DNA of 64,000 bases, taken from assembly GCA_017311185.1 (NCBI GenBank), contig JAESUZ010000347.1:124001-188000 (forward strand). The letters are read 5' to 3'. The translations under genes were made by a program, and so were the position numbers. Origin of the DNA: Proteles cristata cristata. Its lineage: Eukaryota > Chordata > Mammalia > Carnivora > Hyaenidae. The notes below the pieces were generated by a model that was given only the letters and a program-made list of their open reading frames with translations, made no database searches and was not told where the DNA came from. Numbering within the stretch: the first letter of the stretch is position 1; every line of letters starts with the position of its first letter. Shown piece after piece: positions 22,261-32,792 of the stretch.

Positions 22261-22779
22261 GGCCTGTCCCCGGGGACGGACCCAGGCCTGCTTGCAGGAA
22301 GGGGGGCAGCAGCAGGAGAGTGGCCCCCCCTCCACGGCCGTCGTTCTCTCCCCGGAGCGACCCCATCCTCTGGGAGGACACCTGGGGCCTGGCCTCTGTC
22401 TCACCGGCTGCCTCTCGCCCCGGGGCCGCCATCAAGGTCATTAGGCTCTGCAGAGTCACATTAGGTGTCATTCCGTGCGGCTGGATCAAATCAGCCCACT
22501 TAGAGGGATGATGGCGGCTGGAAGGGGCCGGCAGCTCTGGATGGGGCCAGGCTGGGGTCAGGGACAAAGCCGGGGGGGCTGGGGGCCAGTGTCGCTGGCG
22601 GGGGGCGGGGGACAGGTGGGCAAGGGCATGGAGGAGGCTGTGCGGCAGGCCTCCCCTGACCCAGGAGCCCAGGGCCCCCACGTGGGTCACCAGAGCCCAG
22701 GCCACGGAGGACAGGAGGCGAGGGCCCGGCCAATGCGCTGGGGGGGCGAGGAGGCAGGGCGGTGGGCACTGGGGAAGGC

Positions 22780-23330
22780 ACCCAGGGGGCTAAGTGGTCC
22801 ACTGCCTCCTCGCACACCGCGCAGCTGGACACCCGCCGTCCTCCCTGCACCCCTCCCAGCGGGTCGCAGACTTGCCCCGGCCTCCCGGGCCAGCGCCGAG
22901 GCGGTGGCGCGGTCCCAGAGGGCGGGAACACGCGGCTGAGCCTTGTCCCCGGCATCCGAGAGAGGCGACAGCAGCGTAGGGGTGAGGCGCCGGCCAGCGC
23001 GAAGCCCCGAAGACGAGGCCGGGCTGCCGGCAGAGGCCGGGGCGGCCCGGAGTGCCCGCTGTGGGTCGAGCGGAGTCCAAGCTTCATCCCGGTTCCGGGG
23101 GGGTGGGGTGTGTGTGAACATAATTACGGGAACGTGAGGTCCCGCGGGTGGGCCCTGCGACACTCAGACCGCTGTCCCTCGACAAGAGGAGATGGGCTCA
23201 CGCAGGGGCGACCGCGGGGCGCGGGGAGACGCCGGGGGAGACCGTGCGGCCGCGCCCCCAGTCCGTGGCGCGTGCCGTGACAGCCCTGGGACGTGCCGGT
23301 GGCCATGGCGGCACCATTCGGAGTCTTGAT
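22780..23330. promoter_or_regulatory. CpG-rich block without an assigned gene
   Basis: Many CpG dinucleotides (for example near 22990-23060 and 23200-23280) in an otherwise CpG-poor region. No adjoining gene is recognised, so it is either an orphan CpG island or simply GC-rich DNA. Confidence 0.35.
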
Positions 23331-23536
23331 ACCTAAAGCCAGAGAGCGGGTTGTGCTGGAAATCAGGCCAAAGATTTGATGAAAGGGCATTCGGGCCACA
23401 AAGGAGGGGACAGTGATGCCTCAGTCCACATGTGGTGCTGCAGCCAGGGCCTGAGGACCGAGCGGACCCCACCCGGGGGCGGGGGTGGGGGGGGAGTTTG
23501 CAGGAATCACCAGGGGCAGGAGCCAGCAGCAGGGCC

Positions 23537-24373
23537 TCAGACCAGCCTCCCGAGGCCCGCCTCCCACGGCCCCGCCTCCCACGGCCCCGCCTCCCACGGC
23601 CCGCCTCCCACGGCCCGCCTCCCACGGCTCCGCCTCCCACGGCCCGCCTCCCACGGCCCCGCCTCCCACGGCCCCCTCACGGCCCGCCTCCCACGGCCCC
23701 CTGCCTCCCACGGCCCCGCCTCCCACGCCCCGCCTCCCACGGCCCCGCCTCCCACGGCCCGCCTCCCACGGCCCCCGCCTCCCCCACGCCCCGCCTCCCA
23801 CGCCCCGCCTCCCACGCCCGGCCTCCACGGCCCCGCCTCCCACGGCGCCTCCACGGCCCTGCCTCCCACGGCTCCCTCGCCTCCCACGGCCCCGCCTCCC
23901 ACGGCCCGGCCTCCCACGGCTCCCGCCTCCCGGCCCGCCTCCTCCACGGCCCCCGCCTCCCCCGGCCCCGCCTCTCCCGGGCTCCCGCCTCCCACGGCCC
24001 GCCTCCCACGGCCCCGCCTCCCACGGCCCCGCCTACCTCCCCGCCTCCCACGGCCGCCTCCCACGGCCGCCTCCCACGCCCCCCGCCCCGCCTCCCACGG
24101 CCCCGCCTCCCGAGCTCGCCTCCACGGCCCCCGCCTCCCACGGCCCCGCTGCCTCCCACGGCCCCGGCCCCCCTCCCACGGCCCCGCCTCCCACGGCCCC
24201 GCCTCCCACGGCCCCCGCCTCCCACGGCTCCCCGCCTCCCACGCCCGCCTCCACGGCCCCTCCCACGGCCCACGCTCCCACGGCCCGCCTCCCACGGCCC
24301 CGCCTCCCACGGCCCCGCCTCCCACAGGCCGGCCCGCCTCCCACGGCCCGCCTCCCACATCCCAGGCTCTCAC
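23537..24373. repeat. GC-rich minisatellite, 14-15-bp unit
   Basis: More than fifty degenerate head-to-tail copies of CCTCCCACGGCCCCG, with many one-base indels and a few shortened or fused copies. All six frames are nearly free of stop codons here, which creates artefact reading frames over 300 codons long (Pro/Ala/His-rich on plus, Gly/Arg/Glu-rich on minus). Confidence 0.97.
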
Positions 24374-25019
24374 CTGGGCCCGGCGTCCCTCTTAAGACCT
24401 CCCTGCCTCCCCTCTAAGCGGCCAGTTAGAGGTGAGGCTGGAGTCTTGCGTGGCCTGAGCAGAGGCCCTGTGGTCTACGGGCAGGGGTGCATCGCTGCAC
24501 AGGGAGCTGCCGGCCAGCGGCCCCCAGGAAGTGCGTACAAATGAATGTTGGGGCCGCTGAGGGACTGGGCCGGACCGGAGGAGGTTACGGACACGAGGCA
24601 CTTTCCAAATCCTGGCCAGGACGTGTGAGAGCAGTGCTGACGGCCGCTGGGGTGGCCGCTGGGGCTTGGGCGTGACGGGCCCTGCGGTGAACAGGACGGA
24701 GGCGCCCTGGCTGCCTTGGCGAGCTCTTAAGAAGGGGGAAGAGACAGCGAGGCAGGGTGGGGGGCTGGTGTGGGCTCGCCGTGGGAGCCCCTGCACCCCC
24801 AGGCCCAGAGGGCAGTGAGAGCTGCCCCTTGAGGGCCCATGGGCGTCGGCAAGCTCTGGGTCCTCCTGAGGCCAGCGCTGCTGGGGGGCCCCGACGGAGC
24901 CGGGGTCCCTCGTGTGCCTGTGGGATGCCAGGGCCCCAGACGGCCCAGCGGGCAGCAAGACAGGGCTGGCCCCCAGGGAGCTGTGGCCCACAGGGGCCCG
25001 GACACGGTGTCCTGGCAGA
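24374..25019. other. Intergenic DNA, no gene recognised
   Basis: No repeats or conserved frames that I can name. Confidence 0.4.
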
Positions 25020-25290
25020 GAGCATCAGCTATCTACTGCTGGGTAACAAAGTAGCCCCCGTTTGGCCCTTATAACAGCCAAGAGTTATTGTCTCTCAGCT
25101 TCTGTGGGTCAGGAATCAGAGCCAATGGTCGGCCAGGGCTGTGGGCATCTCAAGGCTCAGGGGACCCCCTTCCAAGCTCCCCCACACGGCTGTCACAGGC
25201 CTCAGGTCCTTGCAGGCTGCTGGCCGGCGACAAGGTCCCTTCCTCGGCGGCCTCTCCAGTGGGCAGCAGGCGGGATGGTGGCCGGCGCCT
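25020..25290 (+). repeat. Ancient interspersed repeat, family not assigned
   Basis: TCTACTGCTGGGTAACAAAG, then 'TCTCAGCTTCTGTGGGTCAG' and 'GAATCAGAGCC', follow a widespread old mammalian repeat. I cannot name the family with confidence. Confidence 0.5.
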
Positions 25291-25874
25291 TAGCAGGCTC
25301 GGAGGGAGGGGAGCAGGGCCGAAGCCGCTAATCAGGGAAGGGACAGCCACGCCCTGCTGGGCAGAGGCAAGTCAGAGAGTCCAGTCCCCGCCCGAGGGAG
25401 GACGCTTCACGGGCCCGGATGCCAGCGTGGGGGCGTGGAGCAGTGTAGACGCTGCCACTCCAGGGAGGGACGGGTTTGCTCGACCTTTATGTCCCCAGGA
25501 GATGGAGAGGGGCTGACCCCTCCCAGTATTCCAGACCTGAGCCTGGCCTCGCAGCGGCACGCCGCGGAGAGGAGGCCCTTCCAGGACTGTGGATAAGGGG
25601 GTGGGCAGCCCTGGGCGGGGGCGGGGGCGCAGAGGCGGAGGCTGGGGTCGCCCTCGAAGACACAGGACAAAAGGCAGGCTCGTCTCAGGTAGACGTGCAA
25701 GGGCTCGCGGTGTCTGCCCCGAGGACTTGGGCGGGGACTCAGGCAGACGCACGCGCCCACGGCCACCGCGCCCTTACTTACGATCACCTACAGGTGGGGG
25801 CAACCCAAGCGTCCACTGATGGATGATGAATGGATTAGATGTGGTCCGTCCACGCAGTGAAATATTTGCCAGTC

Positions 25875-26079
25875 TTTTTTTTTTAAAGTTTCTTTTTATT
25901 TATTTTGAGGGAGAGCGTGCGTGTGCGTGCACAAGCAGGGGAGGGGCAGAGAGAATCCCAAGCAGACTCTGCACTGTCAGCAGAGAGCCTGAGACGGGGT
26001 TTGAACCCACAGAACCATGAGATCATGACCTGAGCCCAAACCAAGAGTTGGACGTTCAATGGAGCCCCCCAGACGCCCT
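25875..26079 (-). repeat. Older carnivore SINE
   Basis: Oligo(T) at the left and AGCCCCCCAGACGCCC at the right. More diverged than its neighbours. Confidence 0.8.
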
Positions 26080-26112
26080 GCTCTTCAGTCTTAAAAAAGA
26101 GGGAAATTCTGG

Positions 26113-26336
26113 GGGCGCCTGGGTGGCTTAGTCGGTTAAGTGTCCGACCTCCGCTCAGGTCATGATCTCGCGGTTCGTGGGTTCGAGCCCCGCATTGGGC
26201 TCTGTGCTGACTGCCAGCTCAGAGCCTGGAGCCTGTTTCAGTCTGTGACTCCCTCTCTCTCTGACCCTCCCCTGCTCATGCTGTTCTGTCTCTCTTCCTA
26301 GAAATAAATAAAACATAAAAAAAAAAAAAAAAAAAA
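26113..26336 (+). repeat. Felid-type SINE with 15-bp target-site duplication
   Basis: Flanked by exact AGAGGGAAATTCTGG (26098-26112 and 26337-26351). It has a long poly(A) tail, which suggests a fairly young insertion. Confidence 0.96.
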
Positions 26337-26484
26337 AGAGGGAAATTCTGGCACCTGCGGCAGCACGGATGGCCCTTGAGGGCCACAGAACAGACACGGT
26401 GAGAGTCCGTGGCCACAAGGGCTCCAGAGGAGCCAAAGCCATAGAGACAGGCAGAGTGGGGGGGCCAGGGGTGAGGAGTCTGGG

Positions 26485-26707
26485 TTTTTTTTTTTAATTT
26501 TTGAATGTTTTATTTATTTGAGAGAAAGAGAGAGTATGTGAGCAAGAGAGGGGCAGAGAGAGAGGGAGACACAGACTCCTAAATAGGCTCCAGGCTCTGA
26601 GCCGGCAGTCAGCACAGAGCCCGACGCGGGGCTCGAACCCACGAACCGCGAGATCATGACCTAAGCGAAAGTCCGACGCTTAACCGACTGAGCCCCCCAG
26701 GCGCCCC
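26485..26707 (-). repeat. Felid-type SINE
   Basis: Flanked by GAGGAGTC copies. The oligo(T) is at the left and the head GCCCCCCAGGCGCCCC at the right. Confidence 0.92.
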
Positions 26708-26830
26708 GAGGAGTCCGTGTTTAACGGGACAGAGTTTCAGTCTGGGAAGATGACGTTCTGGAGACCGACGGTCGTGGGGGCCGCCCAACAGTGTGAATGT
26801 GCTTGATGCCACTGAGCTGTCCACGTAAGC

Positions 26831-27182
26831 ACGGAAGCTGCCGGGAGGCGGCAGCGTCGGACAGCAGCTGCATCGGGGACGTCGTGGGCACCTGCGCTGA
26901 GCCAGGCGGGAGCCCAGAACGGTGGAGCGGGCAGTGCCCGCCCGGGGCCTCGGGGACGGGGCTGGGGCTGTGCGCGGAGGCCTCGGCGGGGAGAGGCCTG
27001 CGCTCAGCGGCAGCAGACACGTGCGCTGCCTTGCCCGGTGACGGCGGCGCCACGGCCCCTCTGGCCTTTGGAAATGTGCCACAGCAGCGAGGGTGTGTCT
27101 GGTTTTGAGTCATTGGAAACTCACCTCAAACTCGCTGGAACAATGAATGGATCACAGCAGTGTAATGACTGAGGGTCCCTGT
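26831..27182. other. Unassigned DNA between repeats
   Basis: The first part may be the remainder of the L1 3' UTR. Nothing else is recognised. Confidence 0.3.
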
Positions 27183-27350
27183 GGCGCCGGGGTGGCTCGG
27201 CCGGTTAAGCATCTGACTCTTGATTTCAGCTCAGGTCATGACCTCACCGTCTGTGGGATCAGGCCCCGGGTGGGGCTCTGTGCTGACCGTGCAGAGCCCG
27301 CTTGGGATTCTCTCTCTCTCGACCCCCATCTTCTCCCTCAAAAATAAGTG
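27183..27350 (+). repeat. Carnivore SINE
   Basis: GGCGCCGGGGTGGCTCGGCC head, CTGTGCTGACCGTGCAGAGC section and an A-rich end. Confidence 0.88.
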
Positions 27351-27354
27351 AACA

Positions 27355-27512
27355 GGGGCACCTCGGTTAAGCATCCAACTTCAGCTCGGGTCATGATCTC
27401 GCCTTCCATGAGTTCGAGCCCTCAGAACCTGGAGCTGCTTTGGATTCTGTGTCTTCCTCTCTCTGCCCCTCCCCTACTCATGCTCTGTCTCTCTCAAAAA
27501 TAAACATTAAAA
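27355..27512 (+). repeat. Felid-type SINE with internal deletion
   Basis: The head lacks CTGGGTGGCTCAGT, and the middle jumps from GAGTTCGAGCCC to TCAGAACCTGGAGC. Confidence 0.88.
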
Positions 27513-27534
27513 AATTTTTTAAAATAAATGAATA

Positions 27535-27763
27535 AAAAAAATTTTTTTTAAATATTTTTATTTATTTCTAGGAGAGAGAGAGAGAGAGAGACAGCGTGAG
27601 CAGGGGAGGGTGAGAGAGAGAGGGAGTCACGGACTGAAACAGGCTCCAGGCTCTGAGCTGGCAGTCAGCACAGAGCCCGACGCGGGGCTCGAACCCACGA
27701 ACCGCGAGATCATGACCTAAGCGAAAGTCGGACGCTTAACCGACTAAGCCACCCAGGCACCCC
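27535..27763 (-). repeat. Felid-type SINE
   Basis: TTTATTTCTAGGAGAGAGAG at the left and GCCACCCAGGCACCCC at the right. Confidence 0.92.
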
Positions 27764-27795
27764 TAAAAAATTTTTTTTTTAGTTAAAATTATTCT

Positions 27796-28003
27796 GGGGT
27801 GCCTGGTTGGCTCAGTCGGTTAGGCGCCCGACCTCAGCTCAGGTCATGATCTCACGTTCCCAAGTTCGAGCCCCGTGTCGACAGCTCTGTGCTGACAGCT
27901 CAGAGCGTGGAGCCTGCTTCAGATTCCGTGTCTCCCTCTCTGTCTCTGCCTCACCCCCCACTCGTGCTCTGTCTCTCTCTCTCAAAAATAAACATTAAAA
28001 AAA
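27796..28003 (+). repeat. Felid-type SINE
   Basis: GGGGTGCCTGGTTGGCTCAG head, CTGACAGCTCAGAGCGTGGA section, then AATAAACATTAAAA. Confidence 0.92.
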
Positions 28004-28009
28004 TTTTTT

Positions 28010-29634
28010 TTTTAAATTTTTCATCAGTGATTGAGGGTCCAGCTTCAGGAGCGGCTTGATCAGGGCTGTGGTTCCGTCTCTCTGGGAGTGTCTGTCCCGC
28101 CCACTCTGTGTGCAGAAAGTGTAGGTGCCTGCGTGGGGACCACGCTGCTCTGCCAGGTGCCTTGTCCCAGTCACCTCAGCTCTGACTCACCCTGGGGGAG
28201 GGTGAGCTGCCTGGCCCGAGCACAGGCCTCTCCGGAACCTTGGCCCAGAAGAGTGGAGCTGCGCCCTGCCTGCGTGGGGAGCTCGCCGGGGGACTCCGGG
28301 CCTCCCAGGAGCAGACGGTGGGCCCTGGAGGCCTGCTCGACCCTGAGCCCTTAGGAGGGAATGACTCGCAGAGGCTGCAGTGACCAGGCCACGGGGATGT
28401 GGGTGGGGCCTGGGCACAGGGAGGAGGGGCCCTCTTGGGTGCCGGGTGCCCCAGAGAATGAATCACCACCTCAGCTCTGCTGCCTGTGTGGCCTCCGCAG
28501 TGGCCCTCAGTGGCAAAGCAGGCCATCGTGGCTGGTCCTCCGGTTCCCCTCACGGGGGCGCTTGGTACAGGGCTGGGGACAGCGGGAGCCCCACGGTGGT
28601 CCGGGGCTTCCTGGTAACCCTCACGGGGCGGAGCATCACCGGGACAAGGAACCTGCACTCGGCTGGCCCCCGCGGGTGGGGAAGGACCCGGTCCCACGCA
28701 GGCAGGGGGGTGGGTGTGCTGGAAGCCGAAGCAGGGTGGTGGGGAGACCCCAGGGGCCCCCTGCCCGCCCTTGCACTGCCCCTGCAGCGGGCGCCCCCAC
28801 GGCCTGCGATGGCACACGGTCCCCTGTACCCCGCACCCCTGTCCCGTTGGAGCCACACCCCCGACCGTTCACCCAAGGCGGCAGCGAGGGCCTCCCTTGC
28901 ACGCGCTCCGCCCCATCTCTGCCGTCTCCCTCCCGCTGTGCACGCCCCAGGGTCCCCAGCTGGAATCTGGAGGGACAGACTGGCCGTGTGGTCTGCCACC
29001 TGAATGTCCCCCCCTGCCTACCCTCCCTCCTGAGGCGGCCCCTCTGTGGTCTGGTGCTGCCGTCTGCGTGGGGAGCGGAGGCACCCCAGGGTCCGACCCT
29101 ATGTCCCTGGGGCACCCGCCCCACTTGGGGGCCAGGGTCCCACTCGAACCCTCTCCCCAAGGCTGCCTAAGCCCCCAGGAGTCCGCAGGCGCAGGAACGG
29201 GCATCCCACCTGGGCCCAGCCGCCTCCTCTGGACGCTCCAAGGGTCGGAGTTTTGTACTTTCCCCACCACTGCGGTTCCCAGGCAAACCCGGAAACATTT
29301 CAGCTTGTCCTTCGTCTGCACATCTTCCACCCTGAAGGCCACGCCCTTGGCAGCGAGCCTGGCACAGGGGACAGGGAGCCTGGCCCGGCCCTGTGGGGGC
29401 AGCGCCCCGCCCCAGCCGCCCGGCCGCACCTTCCAGGTCACCTCCCCAGCCCGGCCTGCTCGGCTGCGGGGCGTCCTGGCCATCGGCCCCGCGTGGCTGC
29501 CCCCCAGCGGCCCCTCGGGGGATGGCGGGCTGCGCCCGTGGCCGCTGGCCTGCTGGGTGCACACGCTCACCCCCGGCTCCTCTCCCAACCACTTCTTCCC
29601 TCAGCTGCTTGTTCACGCATCCGTCCGTCCGTCT
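28010..29634. other. GC-rich DNA, no gene recognised
   Basis: Several long open frames on both strands are typical of high GC content. I see no domain motif or consistent splice structure. Confidence 0.4.
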
Positions 29635-29718
29635 GAGCCTGCTTCACATTCTGTGTCTCTCTCTGCCCCTCCCCTGCTCATGCTCTGTCTCTCTCAAAAA
29701 TAAACATTAAAAAAAAAA
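29635..29718 (+). repeat. 5'-truncated felid-type SINE
   Basis: Only the tail is present: AGCCTGCTTCACATTCTGTG through AATAAACATTAAAAAA. Confidence 0.85.
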
Positions 29719-29731
29719 AGAGACACACAAC

Positions 29732-29756
29732 CAACGGAGCCACCCAAGTGCCCCTT
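29732..29756 (-). repeat. SINE head remnant
   Basis: CCAACGGAGCCACCCAAGTG, then CCCC, is the head of a minus-strand SINE without its body. Confidence 0.65.
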
Positions 29757-29784
29757 TTTCTCTCTCTCTCTCTCTTTTGTTTTT

Positions 29785-30340
29785 TTTGTAGTTTCAAGCT
29801 TAATTTAAATTCCAGTTGGTTAACATACAGTGTAATAGCAGTTTCAGGAGTGGAATCTAAATTTAAAAAAATATTTTTAATTTTATTTCAGAGAGAGAGA
29901 GAACACAAGTGCAGGGGGAGCAGAGGGAGAGAAATAATCACAACCAGGCTTCACACTCAGTGAGGAACCTGGTGCGGGGCTCGATCTCGTGGCCCTGGGG
30001 TCATGACCTGGGCGGAATCAAGAGCTGCACACTCAACCCACTGAGCCCCCCAGGCGCCCTCCGGAGTAGATCTGGGGACCTGGCCCACCCCCCACCTCCC
30101 TCCACCAGCCCTCACTTTGCTCTCTTAGTCAGCAGTCTGTTTCTCGGCTTCCCTCTGGGTTTCTCCCCCCGGCGCCACCACGCTCATCTGTTTTGTTTCT
30201 TAAATTCCATCTGGGGGTCAAGTCATACGGCGTTTGTCTTTCTCGGACTGACTTACCTCACTGACCATAGAACCCTCTAGCCCCAGCCAATGAAATGGAA
30301 AGATTTCATTGTTGTTGATGGCTGAGTAATATTCCCCCGC
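29785..30340 (-). repeat. L1 3'-end fragment interrupted by a SINE
   Basis: Antisense L1 text at 29785-29862 (GTTAACATACAGTGTAATAG) and about 30110-30340 (TTTCTTAAATTCCATCTGGG, GATGGCTGAGTAATATTCC). An older SINE at 29863-30060 separates the halves. Confidence 0.65.
29863..30060 (-). repeat. Older carnivore SINE
   Basis: AT-rich tail at the left, then GAGGAACCTGGTGCGGGGCT, and the head AGCCCCCCAGGCGCCC at the right. Confidence 0.85.
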
Positions 30341-31021
30341 TGTTTTAATTTCTCAACAAGGCTGCTCTCATGGACAGAGCTCTCTTTTGGTGGCAGAACA
30401 TTCTCCAGTCCCTCCCTGCTTCTCTGTCAGTGGGGACTTTCTCCCCACTCTTGGACTAAGGGAGGCTGGAGACTCAGGCCTGACCGGTCAGCCTGTCCAG
30501 GGCAGCTAAGGGTGAGGCTGATTCAGGAGGACAGACGGCTCAGGTGCATCACTGAGGGGCCATCCGGGTCTCTGCTCCCGCCCGCTCCCCCATGAGGAAT
30601 CTCAACTGGTTCAACTGGCCGCCGTTGGAGGAGAGGCTGCTTGAGAACAAAGCCACGTAGAGGAAAGCAGGACTGAGGCAAGAGAAGAGGAATGAGCGAA
30701 GCACCCAGATCGAGCCGTGCCTGAAGGCTAACGGCCAGGCTTTTCAGTTAGGTAAGCCAAAGATTTTCTTCTGAAAATCAAAAAGTCCTTTTGAACCTTG
30801 CTTCTGAACCATGGAATCAGAAGGCTCCCAGTTAATGCAAAGTGTATGAGCCACAAAAGAGTAACAATCTTAGCCATTCTTCTATCAGGTTTCCAAGTAG
30901 AGTAATTTGTTAGAGCAATTAGTATAGTAGAGACTTTTTATCACCAACTTTGCAAATATTATCTCTGATTTGTGTGCATGTTTGTATATTTGCTTATGAA
31001 ATTTTTGCCATGCATAGTTTT
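30341..31021. other. AT-richer DNA, nothing recognised
   Basis: No gene or repeat that I can name. It could be an old, diverged transposon. Confidence 0.3.
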
Positions 31022-31218
31022 AAATTTTTTTTAATGTTTACTTATTTTTGAGAGAGAGAGAATATGAACAGGGGAGGGGGAGAGAAAGAGCGGACAGAGG
31101 ATCCAAGACAGCTCTGAGTTGTCAGTGCAGAGCCAGGCATGGGGCTCGAACCCATGAACTGTGAGATCATGACCTGAACTGAAGTCGGACCTTTAACCGA
31201 CTGAGCCCCCCAGGCGCC
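31022..31218 (-). repeat. Felid-type SINE
   Basis: TTTTTTTTAATGTTTACTTA tail and AGCCCCCCAGGCGCC head. Confidence 0.9.
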
Positions 31219-31406
31219 TGCCGTATGTAATTTTAAAAGACTGTTAAATAATAAAATGTCTATCTCGCCTTCTAAATGTATGTTTTAATTTTGTTATATA
31301 TATTTAAGGAGATGCCCTTTAGCAGATTAAGGAATTGTTTTTCTACTCCTGAGTTGCTTAGAGATTTTTTTTTAAGTCACAAATGAGTATTAAATTCTAT
31401 GACGGG

Positions 31407-31608
31407 TTGGGCCACCTGGGTGGCTCAGTCGGTTAAGCATCCGACTTTGGCTCAGGTCATGATCTCATGGTTCGTGGGTTCGAGCTCCGCGTCGGGCTCT
31501 GTGCTGACCGCTCGGAGCCTGGAGCTGCTTCGGATTCTGTGTCTCCCTCTCTCTCTGCCCCTCCCCCACTTGTGCTCTGTCTCTCAAATATAAAAGAAAT
31601 GTAAAAAA
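31407..31608 (+). repeat. Felid-type SINE
   Basis: GGCCACCTGGGTGGCTCAGT head, GTGCTGACCGCTCGGAGCCT section and an A-rich tail. Confidence 0.92.
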
Positions 31609-32289
31609 TTTTTAAATTGGATGAAGTGCTCTCTGTGCAGCTGTAGAGACGATCCTACGTTTCCCCTCCTGGAATGTGTAGGGAGCTCACCCCCAGCTCC
31701 CTGGTGCTGTGGCTGAAACCCTGCTAAGGTCCCGTGTGGTCTGAGGGCTTTCTGGACACACCGCCCACTTCCACGCCCACCAGTGTCCTTGGGCTTTCTG
31801 CAGCCCGGCTGTGAACTAGGTTGCTCTCCTGAATTTCATTTTGCGGCCGAGCTCCTGCTAGGCTCCTGCGAACGCTTTAAGCCGGGGATTTTCTGTTCCG
31901 TACGCAGTCCCTGAACATGTGGGGAAAACTCGCCCGTGACCCCAGCTCGGTCTGCAACCCTGTGATGCCGACGGTGTACAAATGCAGAGCACCCAGCAGG
32001 GGTGAGTTCGCAGAGCTCCTGGTGCAGGGAGGCGGCCCCCACGACTCGCATGGGGGCAGAGACTCACAGGCGGGCGGAGGAGAGGGACACAGCTCGCGGT
32101 CGAGGGGTTCAGGGGCTCCCTGGCCGGGGCGGCTGCGGGCGCCAGCAGGGGCCGCGATCGCCGTGATTGCCTAGCGCAGCGCAGGCCTCTCTGCTCGGCC
32201 GAGTGGGAAGCTGGGGCCGAAATTAGGGAAGCTGCCCGGTATTGGCCAAGACCTGGCCGTTGGGGGCCTCAGCTGCGTTGGCATGTGTC
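31609..32289. other. Unassigned DNA, partly CpG-rich
   Basis: The CpG content rises at about 31840-32250. No gene is recognised. Confidence 0.35.
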
Positions 32290-32792
32290 ACCACCGTCCG
32301 GCTGTAAGTTCTGTCTACGTTCTTCTAGAACATTATCTGTTCAGTCTAATCTTCCGGAGACGCGAGCCGTTTGCAGCATTTGCTTACGATCTGACCTCTG
32401 AGCTTCTCCTTCACCGACGGTTTCTCTCCTCTCTCGTCCCCTCGCTGGTCACCCAGACGTTTGAGGATTTCATTCGTCTTTCCAAAGGGCCAGTTGCATG
32501 TTTCTGTCAATCGATTTCTCTTTCATGGGGTCTGTTCTTATGTAGTATTTCCTTCCTTCTGTTCTCTCTGGGTTTTACTGTTCTTTTCACACTCGCTGAA
32601 GCTCAGACGTCCTCTCATCCTGTAAGGGATGCATTTCAGGCTCTGAGCTTCCCTTTCAGCGGACGGGCTGCAGCCGCCGCTACCAACTGGATGCGTTTTA
32701 CTTTCATCGTCGGTCATTCTTCGCGTCTCGCGGTTCTGGCTCCTTCCGCGGCTCAGATATTTAGGAGCATGTATTCTGGTTTTGTTGTGCCT
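32290..32792 (-). repeat. L1 ORF2 fragment (antisense), target of an LTR insertion
   Basis: TTTCCTTCCTTCTGTTCTCT, followed by GGGTTTTACTG, and the later GAGCTTCCCTTTCAGC and TTTTACTTTCATCG, follow the reverse complement of the L1 ORF2 5' half. The match is by eye and diverged. Confidence 0.5.

Larger units (their letters stand above)
21196..23536. other. Intergenic GC-rich DNA, no gene recognised
   Basis: Contains an old MIR piece (22185-22260), a candidate CTCF site near 21659 and a CpG-dense section (about 22780-23330). No open frame shows a known family or a plausible splice chain. Confidence 0.45.
25795..26830 (+). repeat. L1 3'-end fragment broken by three SINEs
   Basis: Sense L1 text at 25795-25874 (AACCCAAGCGTCCACTGATG), 26080-26112 (GGGAAATTCTGG), 26337-26484 and 26708-26830 (GGGACAGAGTTTCAGTCTGG) lines up in order as a single old element once the SINEs are removed. 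Confidence 0.65.

Noticed and set aside
23537..24373. CRISPR-like array
   Set aside because: Units are contiguous without spacers, and the genome is mammalian.
23376..24544. Open frames of 310-370 codons on plus and 228-278 on minus across the minisatellite
   Set aside because: They arise from a repeat without stop codons in any frame, and the products are low-complexity with no domain, start context or splice logic.
28361..29710. Possible novel gene in long GC-rich open frames
   Set aside because: Frames overlap on both strands, lack family motifs and run into a SINE tail; composition alone explains them.
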